Shown here piece after piece: positions 1 through 7,906 of a stretch of 64,000 bases of DNA. Source of the stretch: Leptolinea sp. UBA5203 (GTDB lineage Bacteria; Chloroflexota; Anaerolineae; Anaerolineales; Anaerolineaceae); contig DHVR01000034.1 of the NCBI GenBank assembly GCA_002412765.1, positions 99,133 to 163,132 of the forward strand. Reading direction: 5' to 3'. The translations under genes were made by a program, and so were the position numbers. Each line of letters starts with the position of its first letter. Position 1 is the stretch's first letter. The notes beneath the pieces were generated by a model that searched no databases, was not told the origin of the DNA, and was given only the letters and a program-made list of their open reading frames with translations.

Positions 1-1036
1 GCTGATACAGCTTGGAAATAATTTCTCCACTTGGGGCGACCACAAACAATTCCACGCCCCGTTTACCAAACAAATAGCTTTCACCCCATTTTTCCAATCC
101 GGAGGCGCCAACCCGGTCATCCGCACGATACCCCAAACGTTGGAAAGCTAACAACTCTTCGGCGTAGATGGGTTTCACATAACCCGTGGCATGGGGTGCA
201 ATCCCGCCATCATAATAATACCGGGAGGCATAGCGATTCTGGACAAATCCTTCCAGACCATTCACTTGGTAATTCTTGTCATCCACTTCCTGAGCCAGAG
301 CCTCCCCAATGGGGATATACCCGCTATCATAGCCATACTTTTCAAGTAAATCATAAATTTCTTTTTGTTTCTTTCCTGTCAGAACAGATAAAGCGGATAC
401 TGTGGCGGCATAATTTCCATTTTCAATACTGATAGGGGCGATGCCCAACGAGACAACTTGTGTTTCAGTAACCAAAGCTTCGCCGTTTATATCATAAATA
501 TTTCCGCGGGCCGGAGAGGATACATTTAATAAAAGTTTGTTACCCCCGCGCAGTTCGGGCATCATTAGACCTTCATCCCACTGCAAACGCCAGATATTAT
601 CTTCCATGGAGAAATTGGCCGTCATTTCACGGGTCATCGTATCCATCAAAGTGGTTTTATAACTCACTCGATACGAGATCTGAGCAGTAGTGGGTTTGAT
701 CAAGGTTGAGAGAACCGTGTATTCAATATCCTGCATCGTTAAGCTAACAGAAAAATCAAGAAGCTGCTTATCAAACGCCTCATAAGTTACTGCATCTTTA
801 CTGACTCTGGTTAACATCTCATACATCTTGGCATGGTCATTTTGGCGCCAGAATTCCAGAAAAGTTGAAAGAGCTGCCGAGACATCCGGCACCTGAGTGG
901 TTTCTACCAATGGGGTTGGTAATTCAGATGCTTGCGTTAACGTTGTAGTTGCAGTGCCAGCCGCTTCAGGGGTTGCTTTGCTGACACATGAGGAGAGTAG
1001 AAGCAAAAGCAGTAAAAATGGGATAATTCGTTTCAT
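1..1036 (-). CDS. Class B penicillin-binding protein with MecA_N-like domain (partial, 3' end beyond window)
   Basis: The reading frame starts at the ATG at 1036 and stays open to the left edge, so only the first ~345 residues are present. It begins with a lipoprotein signal (MKRIIPFLLLLLLLSSC), then an NTF2-like segment typical of MecA_N (FLEFWRQNDHAKMYEML), then the dimerisation-domain signature SPARGNIYDINGEALV and GASGLEKWGESYLFGKRG, as in PBP2-type enzymes. The transpeptidase domain with its catalytic serine would lie beyond the edge. Such proteins crosslink peptidoglycan outside the membrane. An AGGAGG ribosome site sits just upstream and the gene follows maf by 22 bases, suggesting co-transcription. 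Family is fairly sure; exact subclass is not. Confidence 0.85.
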   Translation of the reverse strand, partial: MKRIIPFLLLLLLLSSCVSKATPEAAGTATTTLTQASELPTPLVETTQVPDVSAALSTFLEFWRQNDHAKMYEMLTRVSKDAVTYEAFDKQLLDFSVSLTMQDIEYTVLSTLIKPTTAQISYRVSYKTTLMDTMTREMTANFSMEDNIWRLQWDEGLMMPELRGGNKLLLNVSSPARGNIYDINGEALVTETQVVSLGIAPISIENGNYAATVSALSVLTGKKQKEIYDLLEKYGYDSGYIPIGEALAQEVDDKNYQVNGLEGFVQNRYASRYYYDGGIAPHATGYVKPIYAEELLAFQRLGYRADDRVGASGLEKWGESYLFGKRGVELFVVAPSGEIISKLYQ

Positions 1037-1058
1037 AGAATTCCTCCTGCTGTTTTTC

Positions 1059-1730
1059 TCAACAGGTAATCTGATCTGTAAATGATAATACGGAAGATGA
1101 AATCTCGCATCGGTAGGCTAATTGTTGGGAACATACTGAAACAGGATTCTCAGCAATTTGTTTACCCATCTTGATAATGTGACGGGAAAGGTGACACAAA
1201 GGCAAGCCCATCACACAGGCATAGCACCCCGAAAATTGTTCAACGGGATGAAATTCATGGTTTTGAATGGCATAGGCGCCCGCTTTGTCAAACGGATCAC
1301 CGCTTAAAATATACTTTTCCATTTCGTCATCAGAATAAGCGCGCATGGGCACATCCACAACGCAACAATCTATTATGGTGGGGTCAGCACCCGGTTGATG
1401 AATGGAAATGGCCGTAAACACATGGTGGATCTTGCCCCGTAAAGCACCCAGCATGGATCTTGCTTCCTCGGCGTTGCCTGGCTTGCCGAGAATCCGACCG
1501 TCCAATTCAACGATGGTATCCGATGCCACAACAACTAAATCAGGGGCTTTCAGTGCTGCTTTTTCGCCTTTTTCCCTGGCCATTCGTTTTACATACACGA
1601 TGGGAGACTCGCCCGGCAGCGGCGTCTCATCAATGTCAGAAGACGTGACTGAAAAACCAGGCTGAATCCAGGATAGAAGCTGGCGCCGGCGGGGAGACAC
1701 CGATGCGAGGAGAAGATGACTTTCATTCAT
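1059..1730 (-). CDS. maf: Maf family nucleoside triphosphate pyrophosphatase
   Basis: Maf proteins hydrolyse non-canonical or modified nucleoside triphosphates (dTTP/UTP type or m7GTP type) to the monophosphate, as house-cleaning enzymes. The N-terminal motif ASVSPRRRQLL, the ASDTIVELDGRILGKP motif and GDPFDKAGAYAIQ are all diagnostic of the family. At 223 residues it is somewhat longer than the usual ~190-200; the extra residues form a C-terminal tail after the conserved GLPLCHLSRHI segment. Start is the ATG at 1730, the first of the two closely spaced ATGs; the second (1726) is out of frame. It precedes the penicillin-binding protein gene on the same strand, a cell-envelope context often seen for maf. 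Which nucleotide it prefers cannot be told from sequence alone. Confidence 0.9.
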   Translation of the reverse strand: MNESHLLLASVSPRRRQLLSWIQPGFSVTSSDIDETPLPGESPIVYVKRMAREKGEKAALKAPDLVVVASDTIVELDGRILGKPGNAEEARSMLGALRGKIHHVFTAISIHQPGADPTIIDCCVVDVPMRAYSDDEMEKYILSGDPFDKAGAYAIQNHEFHPVEQFSGCYACVMGLPLCHLSRHIIKMGKQIAENPVSVCSQQLAYRCEISSSVLSFTDQITC

Positions 1731-1893
1731 ATCCGTTAAATTCTATCACAGGTGGAACAAGTCCTATCTATTTTTAATTTTTCGGTACTTGTATAGACTG
1801 GTTCCTTCCTGCGCTGGTTTTAACCTAGTGTGTTCATTGGTTGCAATGTACAATGATAGTGCTTGATATTTTCATTGAATTGTGGAGGCTTGC

Positions 1894-2469
1894 ATGCAAC
1901 TTTTAAAACAACGGATCATCCAGGACGGCAAAATACTGGGCAACGGTATTCTCAAAGTGGATGGTTTTATCAATCACCAGGTGGATCCCATGTTGATGGA
2001 TGCCTGTGGAAAAGAATTGGCCAAACGTTTCGCCAATGTCGGAGCAGACCGTATTTTAACCGCGGAAATTTCCGGCATTGCCCCAGCGTTGATGACAGCC
2101 CGCTACTTAAACTTGCCGGTGGTATATGCCCGGAAAACCAAACCGGTCACCATGCCGGATACCGTATATTTGACCATTGCTCCTTCGCATACGAAAGGTC
2201 ACATGGTGGAATTAATTGTCTCACCGGAATACCTGCCCCGCGGTGAAAAAGTCCTCATCATTGATGATTTTCTTGCCTCCGGTTCCACCATCCTTGGCTT
2301 AGTTCGTCTGATCCACGCCGCCGGCGCTGAACTGGTGGGTATTGGTACCCTGGTGGAGAAATACTTTGAATCCGGACGTGAGCTGCTCTCCCAATATAAC
2401 ATTCCCATTGAGTCCCTGGCTTGCATAACCTCTATGGAAAATGGAAAGATTTCCTTTACTGAAGATTAA
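1894..2469 (+). CDS. xpt: Xanthine phosphoribosyltransferase
   Basis: Xpt converts xanthine and PRPP to XMP in purine salvage in the cytoplasm. The protein (191 residues) matches the family along its length: the N-terminal LKQRIIQDGKILGNGILKVDGF, the SGIAPALMTARYLNLPVVYARK stretch, and the PRPP-binding loop VLIIDDFLASGSTI. The start is chosen at the ATG at 1894, five bases after a GGAGG at 1884-1888; a GTG at 1882 in the same frame would overlap that ribosome site. guaA begins 20 bases downstream, so the two probably form an operon in which the XMP made here is the direct substrate of GuaA. No purine riboswitch consensus was found in the 160 bases upstream. Confidence 0.93.
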   Translation: MQLLKQRIIQDGKILGNGILKVDGFINHQVDPMLMDACGKELAKRFANVGADRILTAEISGIAPALMTARYLNLPVVYARKTKPVTMPDTVYLTIAPSHTKGHMVELIVSPEYLPRGEKVLIIDDFLASGSTILGLVRLIHAAGAELVGIGTLVEKYFESGRELLSQYNIPIESLACITSMENGKISFTED

Positions 2470-2489
2470 GTTTTGGAGTTAAGAAATTT

Positions 2490-4046
2490 ATGACTGAAGC
2501 CATCGCCATCCTTGATTTCGGATCCCAGTACACCCAATTGATCGCCCGTCGGGTTCGGGAATTAAATGTTTATTGTGAAATCTTCCCCTGGGATGCCCCA
2601 CAAGCCGACATCACAGCCATCCAACCCCAGGGTTACATCCTTTCCGGCGGTCCCTCCTCGGCCTATGAAGAAAATGCACCCATCATTCAGGATTTCATCC
2701 TGCAAGCTGACCTGCCCATTTTGGGAATCTGTTACGGCATGCAAGCCATTTGCCTGAAATTGGGCGGCGAAGTGATTCCAGCAGAAGCCCGCGAATACGG
2801 CCATGCGGATATTCATGTCACGGAACGAAATGTGCTCTTGCAAGAAGACCACTATAAAGTATGGATGTCGCATGGGGACCGCATCGCCAGCCTGCCCGCC
2901 GGCTTCCGGGTGATTGCCACCAGTCAGAACAGCCCTTTTGGGGCGATTGCCGACGCAGGCAACCGCATTTTCGGGCTGCAATTTCACCCCGAAGTCCATC
3001 ATACTCCTCTGGGAAAAGAAATTCTGCGCGCCTTCCTGATGGATATCTGCGGCGTGGCTCCCTCCTGGACCGCGGATGCCATCATTGACCAATCCATAAA
3101 AGCCATTCGCCAACAAGTTGGTACAGAAAAAGTGCTCTCAGCCGTCAGCGGCGGGGTGGATTCCAGCGTCGCTACCGCTCTGGTTTATCAAGCCGTCGGC
3201 AAACAACTCTCGGCCGTATTTGTGGATCATGGTCTGCTTCGTAAGAACGAACGGGAAACCGTGGAAAAAGCCTTTCGAGGGAAATTTGGCAGCCAACTGA
3301 TCACCGTGGATGCCGAAGAGAACTTCCTCGCCAAATTACACGGCAAGCAGGATCCAGAAGAAAAACGAAAAATCATCGGCGAAACCTTTATCCGCACCTT
3401 TGAAGCCGAAGCCAACAAAATTGGCAAAATGCCCTTCCTGGTGCAGGGCACCATTTACCCGGATGTAGTGGAATCCAGTGCACCGGATCGGAACAAAGCT
3501 GAAAGAATTAAAAGCCATCACAATGTAGGCGGCTTACCCAAAGACCTGGATTTTCAACTGGTTGAACCCTTACGCTATTTGTTCAAAGACGAAGTCCGCA
3601 AAGTGGGCGAAGCGCTGGGCTTGCCCAGTGAACTGGTCTGGCGGCAGCCTTTCCCCGGCCCCGGCCTGGCGGTACGTTGCCTGGGTGAGCTGACCCGGGA
3701 ACGTCTGCACACCCTGCGCGAAGCGGATGCCATTTTCACCGACGAACTGGCTGCGGCGGGTTTGATTTCCCAGCGGCCAGAGGAAGGCAGCCCACAAATT
3801 GGGCAAGCCTTCGCCGTCCTTTTGCCGGTTCGATCTGTGGGCGTGATGGGCGACCAGCGCACGTATCAAGAAGTGATTGCCCTGCGGGCTGTTAACACGC
3901 AGGATTTTATGACCGCCAATTGGGCGCAAATCCCATTTGAATTGTTGGGGAAAGTCTCTCATCGCATTGTCAATGAAGTTAAAGGGGTAAATCGTGTCGT
4001 TTACGATATTACCGGCAAACCCCCTGCAACGATTGAGTGGGAATAA
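2490..4046 (+). CDS. guaA: GMP synthase (glutamine-hydrolysing)
   Basis: GuaA aminates XMP to GMP using glutamine and ATP. The 518-residue protein has the class I glutamine amidotransferase domain first (catalytic cysteine in GICYGMQ, histidine in FHPEVHHTP), then the ATP pyrophosphatase domain with its P-loop SGGVDSSVATAL, and the C-terminal dimerisation domain with QPFPGPGLAVR and a typical end (YDITGKPPATIEWE). Length is normal for bacterial single-chain GuaA. It lies directly behind xpt, so salvage-derived XMP is channelled to GMP. Nothing appears broken. Confidence 0.97.
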   Translation: MTEAIAILDFGSQYTQLIARRVRELNVYCEIFPWDAPQADITAIQPQGYILSGGPSSAYEENAPIIQDFILQADLPILGICYGMQAICLKLGGEVIPAEAREYGHADIHVTERNVLLQEDHYKVWMSHGDRIASLPAGFRVIATSQNSPFGAIADAGNRIFGLQFHPEVHHTPLGKEILRAFLMDICGVAPSWTADAIIDQSIKAIRQQVGTEKVLSAVSGGVDSSVATALVYQAVGKQLSAVFVDHGLLRKNERETVEKAFRGKFGSQLITVDAEENFLAKLHGKQDPEEKRKIIGETFIRTFEAEANKIGKMPFLVQGTIYPDVVESSAPDRNKAERIKSHHNVGGLPKDLDFQLVEPLRYLFKDEVRKVGEALGLPSELVWRQPFPGPGLAVRCLGELTRERLHTLREADAIFTDELAAAGLISQRPEEGSPQIGQAFAVLLPVRSVGVMGDQRTYQEVIALRAVNTQDFMTANWAQIPFELLGKVSHRIVNEVKGVNRVVYDITGKPPATIEWE

Positions 4047-4105
4047 ACGTATATTGTTGATGTGGGATGCAGCATTCCGCTGTATCCAGAATTCGGGAGG
4101 TCGAT

Positions 4106-5134
4106 ATGAATTACGGTGAAATTTTAAAACGAGCCTGGGATACCATTTGGAAACATAAAATCCTCTGGCTATTTGGTTTGCTGGCCAGTTGTACAGCCAA
4201 TTCCGGCGGTGGTGGCGGTGGCGGTGGAGGAGGCAGTCAGAATTCTGCCAACTTCAATAATTCCAACGGGGATTTCTTTCAACAAAATCCCTTTAACTTC
4301 AATTTTGAAAAGGACTTCAATAATCTGCCCTTTTTCAATCAAGCTGGCTGGGAAAATAATGTCGGCCTGATTGTCTTGATCATTGTTGGGCTATTCTGTT
4401 TAATGATCCTTCTGTCCCTCATCTTCACAGCCATTGGTTCAGCCGGTGAAATTGGGCTATCCAAAGGCAGTTGGCGGGTGGATGAAGGCGAAACTAAACT
4501 GACCTTTTCCAGCCTGTGGGCGAGCGTCAAAAAACCGTTCTGGCGGGTTTTCCTACTGCATTTCATCCCCGGCATCCTCGGCTTTTTGCTGGCGATATTA
4601 ATTGTTGGCGGCGTCATCCTTGCCAGCGTTGCGACCCTGGGTGTTGGCTTGATTTGCTTGATCCCATTCTTGTGCGTCCTCGGCCTGGTTTTGTTCGTGG
4701 CGGGTATTCTGGTCTCCTTGATGATCAAATTGATGATCCCCATGATGGTCAATGAAGACGTCAGTTTGATGGATTCCATCAAGAAAACTTATGAATTGTT
4801 CAAGGCCAATTTCTGGTCAGTCATCCTGATGGGTGTGATTTTATGGGTCATGCAGCTTGTGATCGGCTTGATCATTGCCATCCCGATCATCATGGTTGTC
4901 TTTGGCGGCATTGCAGCCGGTGCCATTGGCACTCAGTTTGCTAATCTCGACCCCACCATGCTGATCCCGTTCGCCATTGCCTTTGTCTGCCTGCTGATAC
5001 CCATTTCCATGTTCATCGGCGCTGTCTTGCAGTCTTACCTGGGCGCTGCCTGGACCATCACCTACCGCCGCATTACCGGCAAGGAATTTGGTAATACGGC
5101 CGCCGTGGTTGCCACGGAAGTCATCGAAGCATAG
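4106..5134 (+). CDS. Multi-pass membrane protein with N-terminal poly-glycine tract, function unknown
   Basis: The start is set at ATG 4106, five bases after GGGAGG; an upstream in-frame ATG at 4067 lacks a ribosome site. The 342-residue protein opens with NYGEILKRAWDTIWKHKILWLFG, a pattern I know from uncharacterised Chloroflexota membrane proteins, followed by a run of ten glycines and an Asn/Phe-rich loop (residues ~32-75). After that come about five or six hydrophobic segments, organised like the membrane domain of DUF975/glycerophosphodiester phosphodiesterase-associated families. No catalytic motif is visible. It follows guaA by 59 bases and is closed by a strong terminator. A second protein of similar architecture follows at 5299. 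Confidence 0.75.
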   Translation: MNYGEILKRAWDTIWKHKILWLFGLLASCTANSGGGGGGGGGGSQNSANFNNSNGDFFQQNPFNFNFEKDFNNLPFFNQAGWENNVGLIVLIIVGLFCLMILLSLIFTAIGSAGEIGLSKGSWRVDEGETKLTFSSLWASVKKPFWRVFLLHFIPGILGFLLAILIVGGVILASVATLGVGLICLIPFLCVLGLVLFVAGILVSLMIKLMIPMMVNEDVSLMDSIKKTYELFKANFWSVILMGVILWVMQLVIGLIIAIPIIMVVFGGIAAGAIGTQFANLDPTMLIPFAIAFVCLLIPISMFIGAVLQSYLGAAWTITYRRITGKEFGNTAAVVATEVIEA

Positions 5135-5157
5135 GTTATTCTCAGACCCACAAAAAG

Positions 5158-5186
5158 CCTGTTCCGGATTCGGAGCAGGTTTTTTT
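5158..5186 (+). terminator. Rho-independent terminator after the 4106 gene
   Basis: Arms CCTGTTCCG (5158-5166) and CGGAGCAGG (5171-5179) pair over nine positions with one G-U, around a 4-base loop, and are followed by seven T. This closes the xpt-guaA-membrane protein unit. Confidence 0.9.
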
Positions 5187-5298
5187 ATCTATGCCGGAAA
5201 ATATTCATTCCCCCTTTAATATCCCCGGAACCATTTTCTTCGCTATACTATCCAATGAGATACAAACTTCATCCATCCAATCCAGCAAGGGGAAAACT

Positions 5299-6255
5299 AT
5301 GAACCTTTTTCAAACCTTCTTTGACGCACTAAAAATTAATTGGAAACAAAAACCGATGTGGAAGGTGACTCTTCTTACCTATGTACCATTATCTTTTGTT
5401 TTCTCAATCCTTCTCGTTCCACTCATCATCGCGGCTGGTTACTTCTATAAGGACACTGGAACCTTGCTGGATAATCTGGGAAGTATTTTCTTTCTATTGC
5501 TTTTCGTCGTCATCCTGTTAATAAACACGTTGATCTCAGTGGTATGCCTGCTTGCGTCACAGGTTGGAAGCAGTATCATGATGCAGGAAAGCCTGGCTAA
5601 TCAGGAAGGGGGTTTCAAGAACAATAAATTACCCGCACCCTTTTTGAAAAAAATCTGGTCAGGTTTCCTATATTACTTGATTGTAATTGGAATACCCGGT
5701 TTGGTTATCGGGTTGGGAATTACTGGATCTTTTGCCCTGATGACCATAACTGAAAACGTTTTTATGATCTTTGTTTTCATTTGCATTCTTCTGCTTTCCA
5801 TGCCAATGATCATGCTCATATCCCTGCTTTTTTATACTCTCCTTCCAATTTTCATACTTGATAACCTTTCTTTCAGAGATATATTTAAGAAATCCTGGAC
5901 CTATCTTTCCAGCCAGTTAGGCAACATCCTGTTATTCAGCCTGATCATATATGGATTTTTGTTCGTTATAAGCTATGCAATTAACGTTCCCCTGCAAATA
6001 TTCAGTATGATGCTTTACTTTGGGGTAATGGCTGGTATGTTGCTACTGGAAGTATCCCCTGCTATTGCCATATTGTTGTTTATCCTCATATACGTTGCAT
6101 TTATTTTGTTCACGTTTTTATACAGCGGCACCCTTTATTTGGCGATGGGCGCTATTCAATCCGGGTACACCCTGCTTTATTCTCGCGTACAAAACAATTA
6201 CGGGAAGGAACAATCGCTAATTCCTGCTGCAGAAGCAAATCAACTAGCAGGATAA
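5299..6255 (+). CDS. Multi-pass membrane protein, function unknown
   Basis: The start is placed at ATG 5299 (MNLFQTFFDALKINWKQKP) because AAGGGGA lies just upstream; an in-frame ATG at 5191 has no ribosome site and adds residues that overlap the preceding terminator region. The 318-residue protein has an amphipathic N-terminus and about six hydrophobic segments, with a loop at residues ~90-115, and resembles the neighbour at 4106 in layout (a short cytoplasmic start, TRP-rich, then paired transmembrane helices) though the sequences are divergent. I do not recognise a catalytic motif. It stands alone after a terminator and before a repeat cluster. Confidence 0.7.
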   Translation: MNLFQTFFDALKINWKQKPMWKVTLLTYVPLSFVFSILLVPLIIAAGYFYKDTGTLLDNLGSIFFLLLFVVILLINTLISVVCLLASQVGSSIMMQESLANQEGGFKNNKLPAPFLKKIWSGFLYYLIVIGIPGLVIGLGITGSFALMTITENVFMIFVFICILLLSMPMIMLISLLFYTLLPIFILDNLSFRDIFKKSWTYLSSQLGNILLFSLIIYGFLFVISYAINVPLQIFSMMLYFGVMAGMLLLEVSPAIAILLFILIYVAFILFTFLYSGTLYLAMGAIQSGYTLLYSRVQNNYGKEQSLIPAAEANQLAG

Positions 6256-6316
6256 ATCCCATTCAATTGCATGTATCAAGTTTTGGTAAGGTAAAAAACA
6301 ATTGATTAACATACAT

Positions 6317-6490
6317 GTAGGGGCAAAGCATTCGGAACGGCTTCAAATATCAGTCCTTTGCGTCGAATGCTTTGCCCTGCCCGCCAAACGGGATTTACCA
6401 CAATCCTGGTGCGATTCAATCCGAGAAAGGGCAAAGCATTTCAATGATGCCGTGATTTCCCAGCCTCTTTTTGAAATGCTTTGCCTCTAC
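6317..6490. repeat. Compound REP/BIME-like palindromic repeat, AAAGCATT family
   Basis: Four arms of one motif alternate in orientation: 6317-6334 (GTAGGGGCAAAGCATTCG), 6364-6377 (CGAATGCTTTGCCC), 6429-6443 (GGGCAAAGCATTTCA) and 6472-6490 (TGAAATGCTTTGCCTCTAC). Arms 1/2 and 3/4 can form two hairpins and arms 1/4 an outer stem. This is the organisation of a bacterial interspersed mosaic element. A small reading frame across it is a by-product of the repeat. A trace of the same motif (GATGCTTTGCCCC) is seen near 14141. Confidence 0.75.
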
Positions 6491-6549
6491 GGGTAATTAT
6501 TGGGTAACGATGTTAATTCTTAAATTAAATTCCTTAATTTGATGCACGT

Positions 6550-6594
6550 GGGGCGACCGGTATTTCGACAGGCTCAATAACCTCCGGTCGCCCC
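6550..6594. repeat. REP-like hairpin, GGGGCGACCGG family
   Basis: An 11-base perfect inverted repeat, GGGGCGACCGG (6550-6560) and CCGGTCGCCCC (6584-6594), encloses a TTCGACAGGCTCA core. That core also appears in the repeat arrays near the right end of the window, linking the two sites. Lies downstream of the flavodoxin gene. Confidence 0.7.
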
Positions 6595-6633
6595 TGCTAT
6601 TAGAAAATCCATAATATCCGTCAGTAAACAAAT

Positions 6634-7221
6634 TTACGAAATCAATCCATTCACTTCCGCCGCCCATTGACGGATGGCTGCCCAGTTGCGAAAATCCCCC
6701 GGTTGGGCGCGGATGATTCCCAGCACAAAGATCATTTGGAATATATTTAGTTTCCCCATATCCAACTTTCCGCCAAACAAGGCTACCTGCATGGGCTTGA
6801 TCTTCGGCGCGGATTTTTGAATCGGACGCAGATAATTCTCTGCCAGGGCATAGCGTTCCCGGAACGATAAACGGTTTGGCTTTACAGGGGCTTTCGCCAG
6901 CTGGGGATCTATAAATAATGGCAACCCAACGGCTTGGGTGGAACCATCCTGAGTCAAGCTGACCATGGTGCAAAAATAGGCCACCTGTTTCTGGCTGAGC
7001 ACAGCTTGATTTTTGCGGATAAATTGTTTGGCTGCCGCATGCCAGCCCAGGATCATGGGGGCGCCAATCAGAACCACGTCATAGGATTCCAACTGATTCA
7101 CCTGATCCATCGCCTGAGAGGCTGCCTGGTGTCCCAGAACGGTCAATTCCTCCGCCAGTTTAGCCGCAATTTCTGCGGTGGATCCAGCGTTGGTGCAATA
7201 CATCACTAAAATTTTCTTCAT
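6634..7221 (-). CDS. Flavodoxin-domain protein
   Basis: The 195-residue protein starts KKILVMYCTNAGSTAEIAAKLAEEL, a flavodoxin FMN-phosphate loop, and has the second flavin loop region YDVVLIGAPMILGWHAAAKQFI and YFCTMVSL. It resembles the protoporphyrinogen-oxidase HemG-like and menaquinone-dependent flavodoxin family, which bind FMN and shuttle electrons in the cytoplasm. The C-terminal third (residues ~115-195) contains NRLSFRERYALAENYLRPI, and it ends at the family-typical KLDMGKLNIFQMIFV segment seen in such proteins. It follows the CoA-binding protein gene by 27 bases and likely shares its transcript. Real substrate or partner is unknown; HemG activity is only a possibility. Confidence 0.8.
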   Translation of the reverse strand: MKKILVMYCTNAGSTAEIAAKLAEELTVLGHQAASQAMDQVNQLESYDVVLIGAPMILGWHAAAKQFIRKNQAVLSQKQVAYFCTMVSLTQDGSTQAVGLPLFIDPQLAKAPVKPNRLSFRERYALAENYLRPIQKSAPKIKPMQVALFGGKLDMGKLNIFQMIFVLGIIRAQPGDFRNWAAIRQWAAEVNGLIS

Positions 7222-7248
7222 TAAAGTGCTCCCGATGCGGGTGGTTAA

Positions 7249-7689
7249 TTAATACTGTCCAAACAAACGAGCGAATCCTTTGTGCCAGGCATGAAACGAA
7301 GTCACCGGTTCAGCATACATTAAAATGCATTTTCCAGTTACCGGGTCCAAACCCAATTCCTTTGCCATGGCTGCTGTCTCAACGGATTGCGCACCTTGCT
7401 GCAGCCAGACATGCTTGATCCCGGCAACGGCGGCATCGCGCAGGGCGCTCACCGCAGCGGCTGGGGGCAGGCAAATCACCACGCCCTGTACTTTGCCCTG
7501 CAAAGCAGCCAGGTTCGGGTAACTCATCTCACCGCCAATTTCTATCCCTTCCGGATGGACCAGATAAACTTGATAGCCGCGCTGTTTTAACTCGGTGGCA
7601 ATCATATTGCCAAATTTTGTGCCCGATCGGGAAGCCCCCAGGAGAGCCAATTGCTTAAGCTGTACAAATTCTTTAATGGATGCATTCAT
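7249..7689 (-). CDS. CoA-binding domain protein (YccU/succinyl-CoA synthetase alpha-like Rossmann)
   Basis: The start at ATG 7689 gives MNASIKEFVQLKQLALLGAS and has an AGGAAA site upstream; the longer frame extends into non-coding sequence. The 146-residue protein has the nucleotide-binding LLGASRSGTKFGNMIATELKQRGY motif, the VVICLPPAAAVSALRDAAVAGIKHVWLQ core and a C-terminal cysteine/metal-like segment GKCILMYAEP, as in the CoA_binding_2 family. Function of these stand-alone proteins is poorly defined; CoA or acyl-CoA binding is inferred from the domain. It leads a two-gene unit with the flavodoxin gene. Confidence 0.82.
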   Translation of the reverse strand: MNASIKEFVQLKQLALLGASRSGTKFGNMIATELKQRGYQVYLVHPEGIEIGGEMSYPNLAALQGKVQGVVICLPPAAAVSALRDAAVAGIKHVWLQQGAQSVETAAMAKELGLDPVTGKCILMYAEPVTSFHAWHKGFARLFGQY

Positions 7690-7852
7690 TTCATTTTCCT
7701 TTGAAAAAGAATTATTGCCATGTTTAATGATCTGGATCGCTCCTGTAAAAAAGTCAATCAATAACACACAAATATACGATGATTTTGCATTTTCGTTTCA
7801 ATAAGATTACCAATATTCTACCTGTAAATCGTTATAATCTAAGTTAAATAAA

Positions 7853-7887
7853 AGACCCTAAGGGTTTAATGGAAACCCTTAGGGTCT
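7853..7887 (-). terminator. Terminator downstream of ychF
   Basis: A perfect 15-base stem (AGACCCTAAGGGTTT at 7853-7867 with its complement at 7873-7887, 5-base loop) is followed on the minus strand by TTTTATTT. It sits 20 bases beyond the ychF stop codon. Confidence 0.88.
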
Positions 7888-7906
7888 AACCTATTCAACG
7901 TTCTCG

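Noticed and set aside
31..432. Open frame on the plus strand opposite the penicillin-binding protein
   Set aside because: It is the antisense of a clear PBP coding frame, has no ribosome site and no recognisable domain.
1731..1893. A purine riboswitch upstream of xpt
   Set aside because: The conserved purine-riboswitch loops are not visible in these 160 bases.
6302..6496. A 64-residue open frame over the palindromic cluster
   Set aside because: It is made by the repeated AAAGCATT arms and has no start signal.
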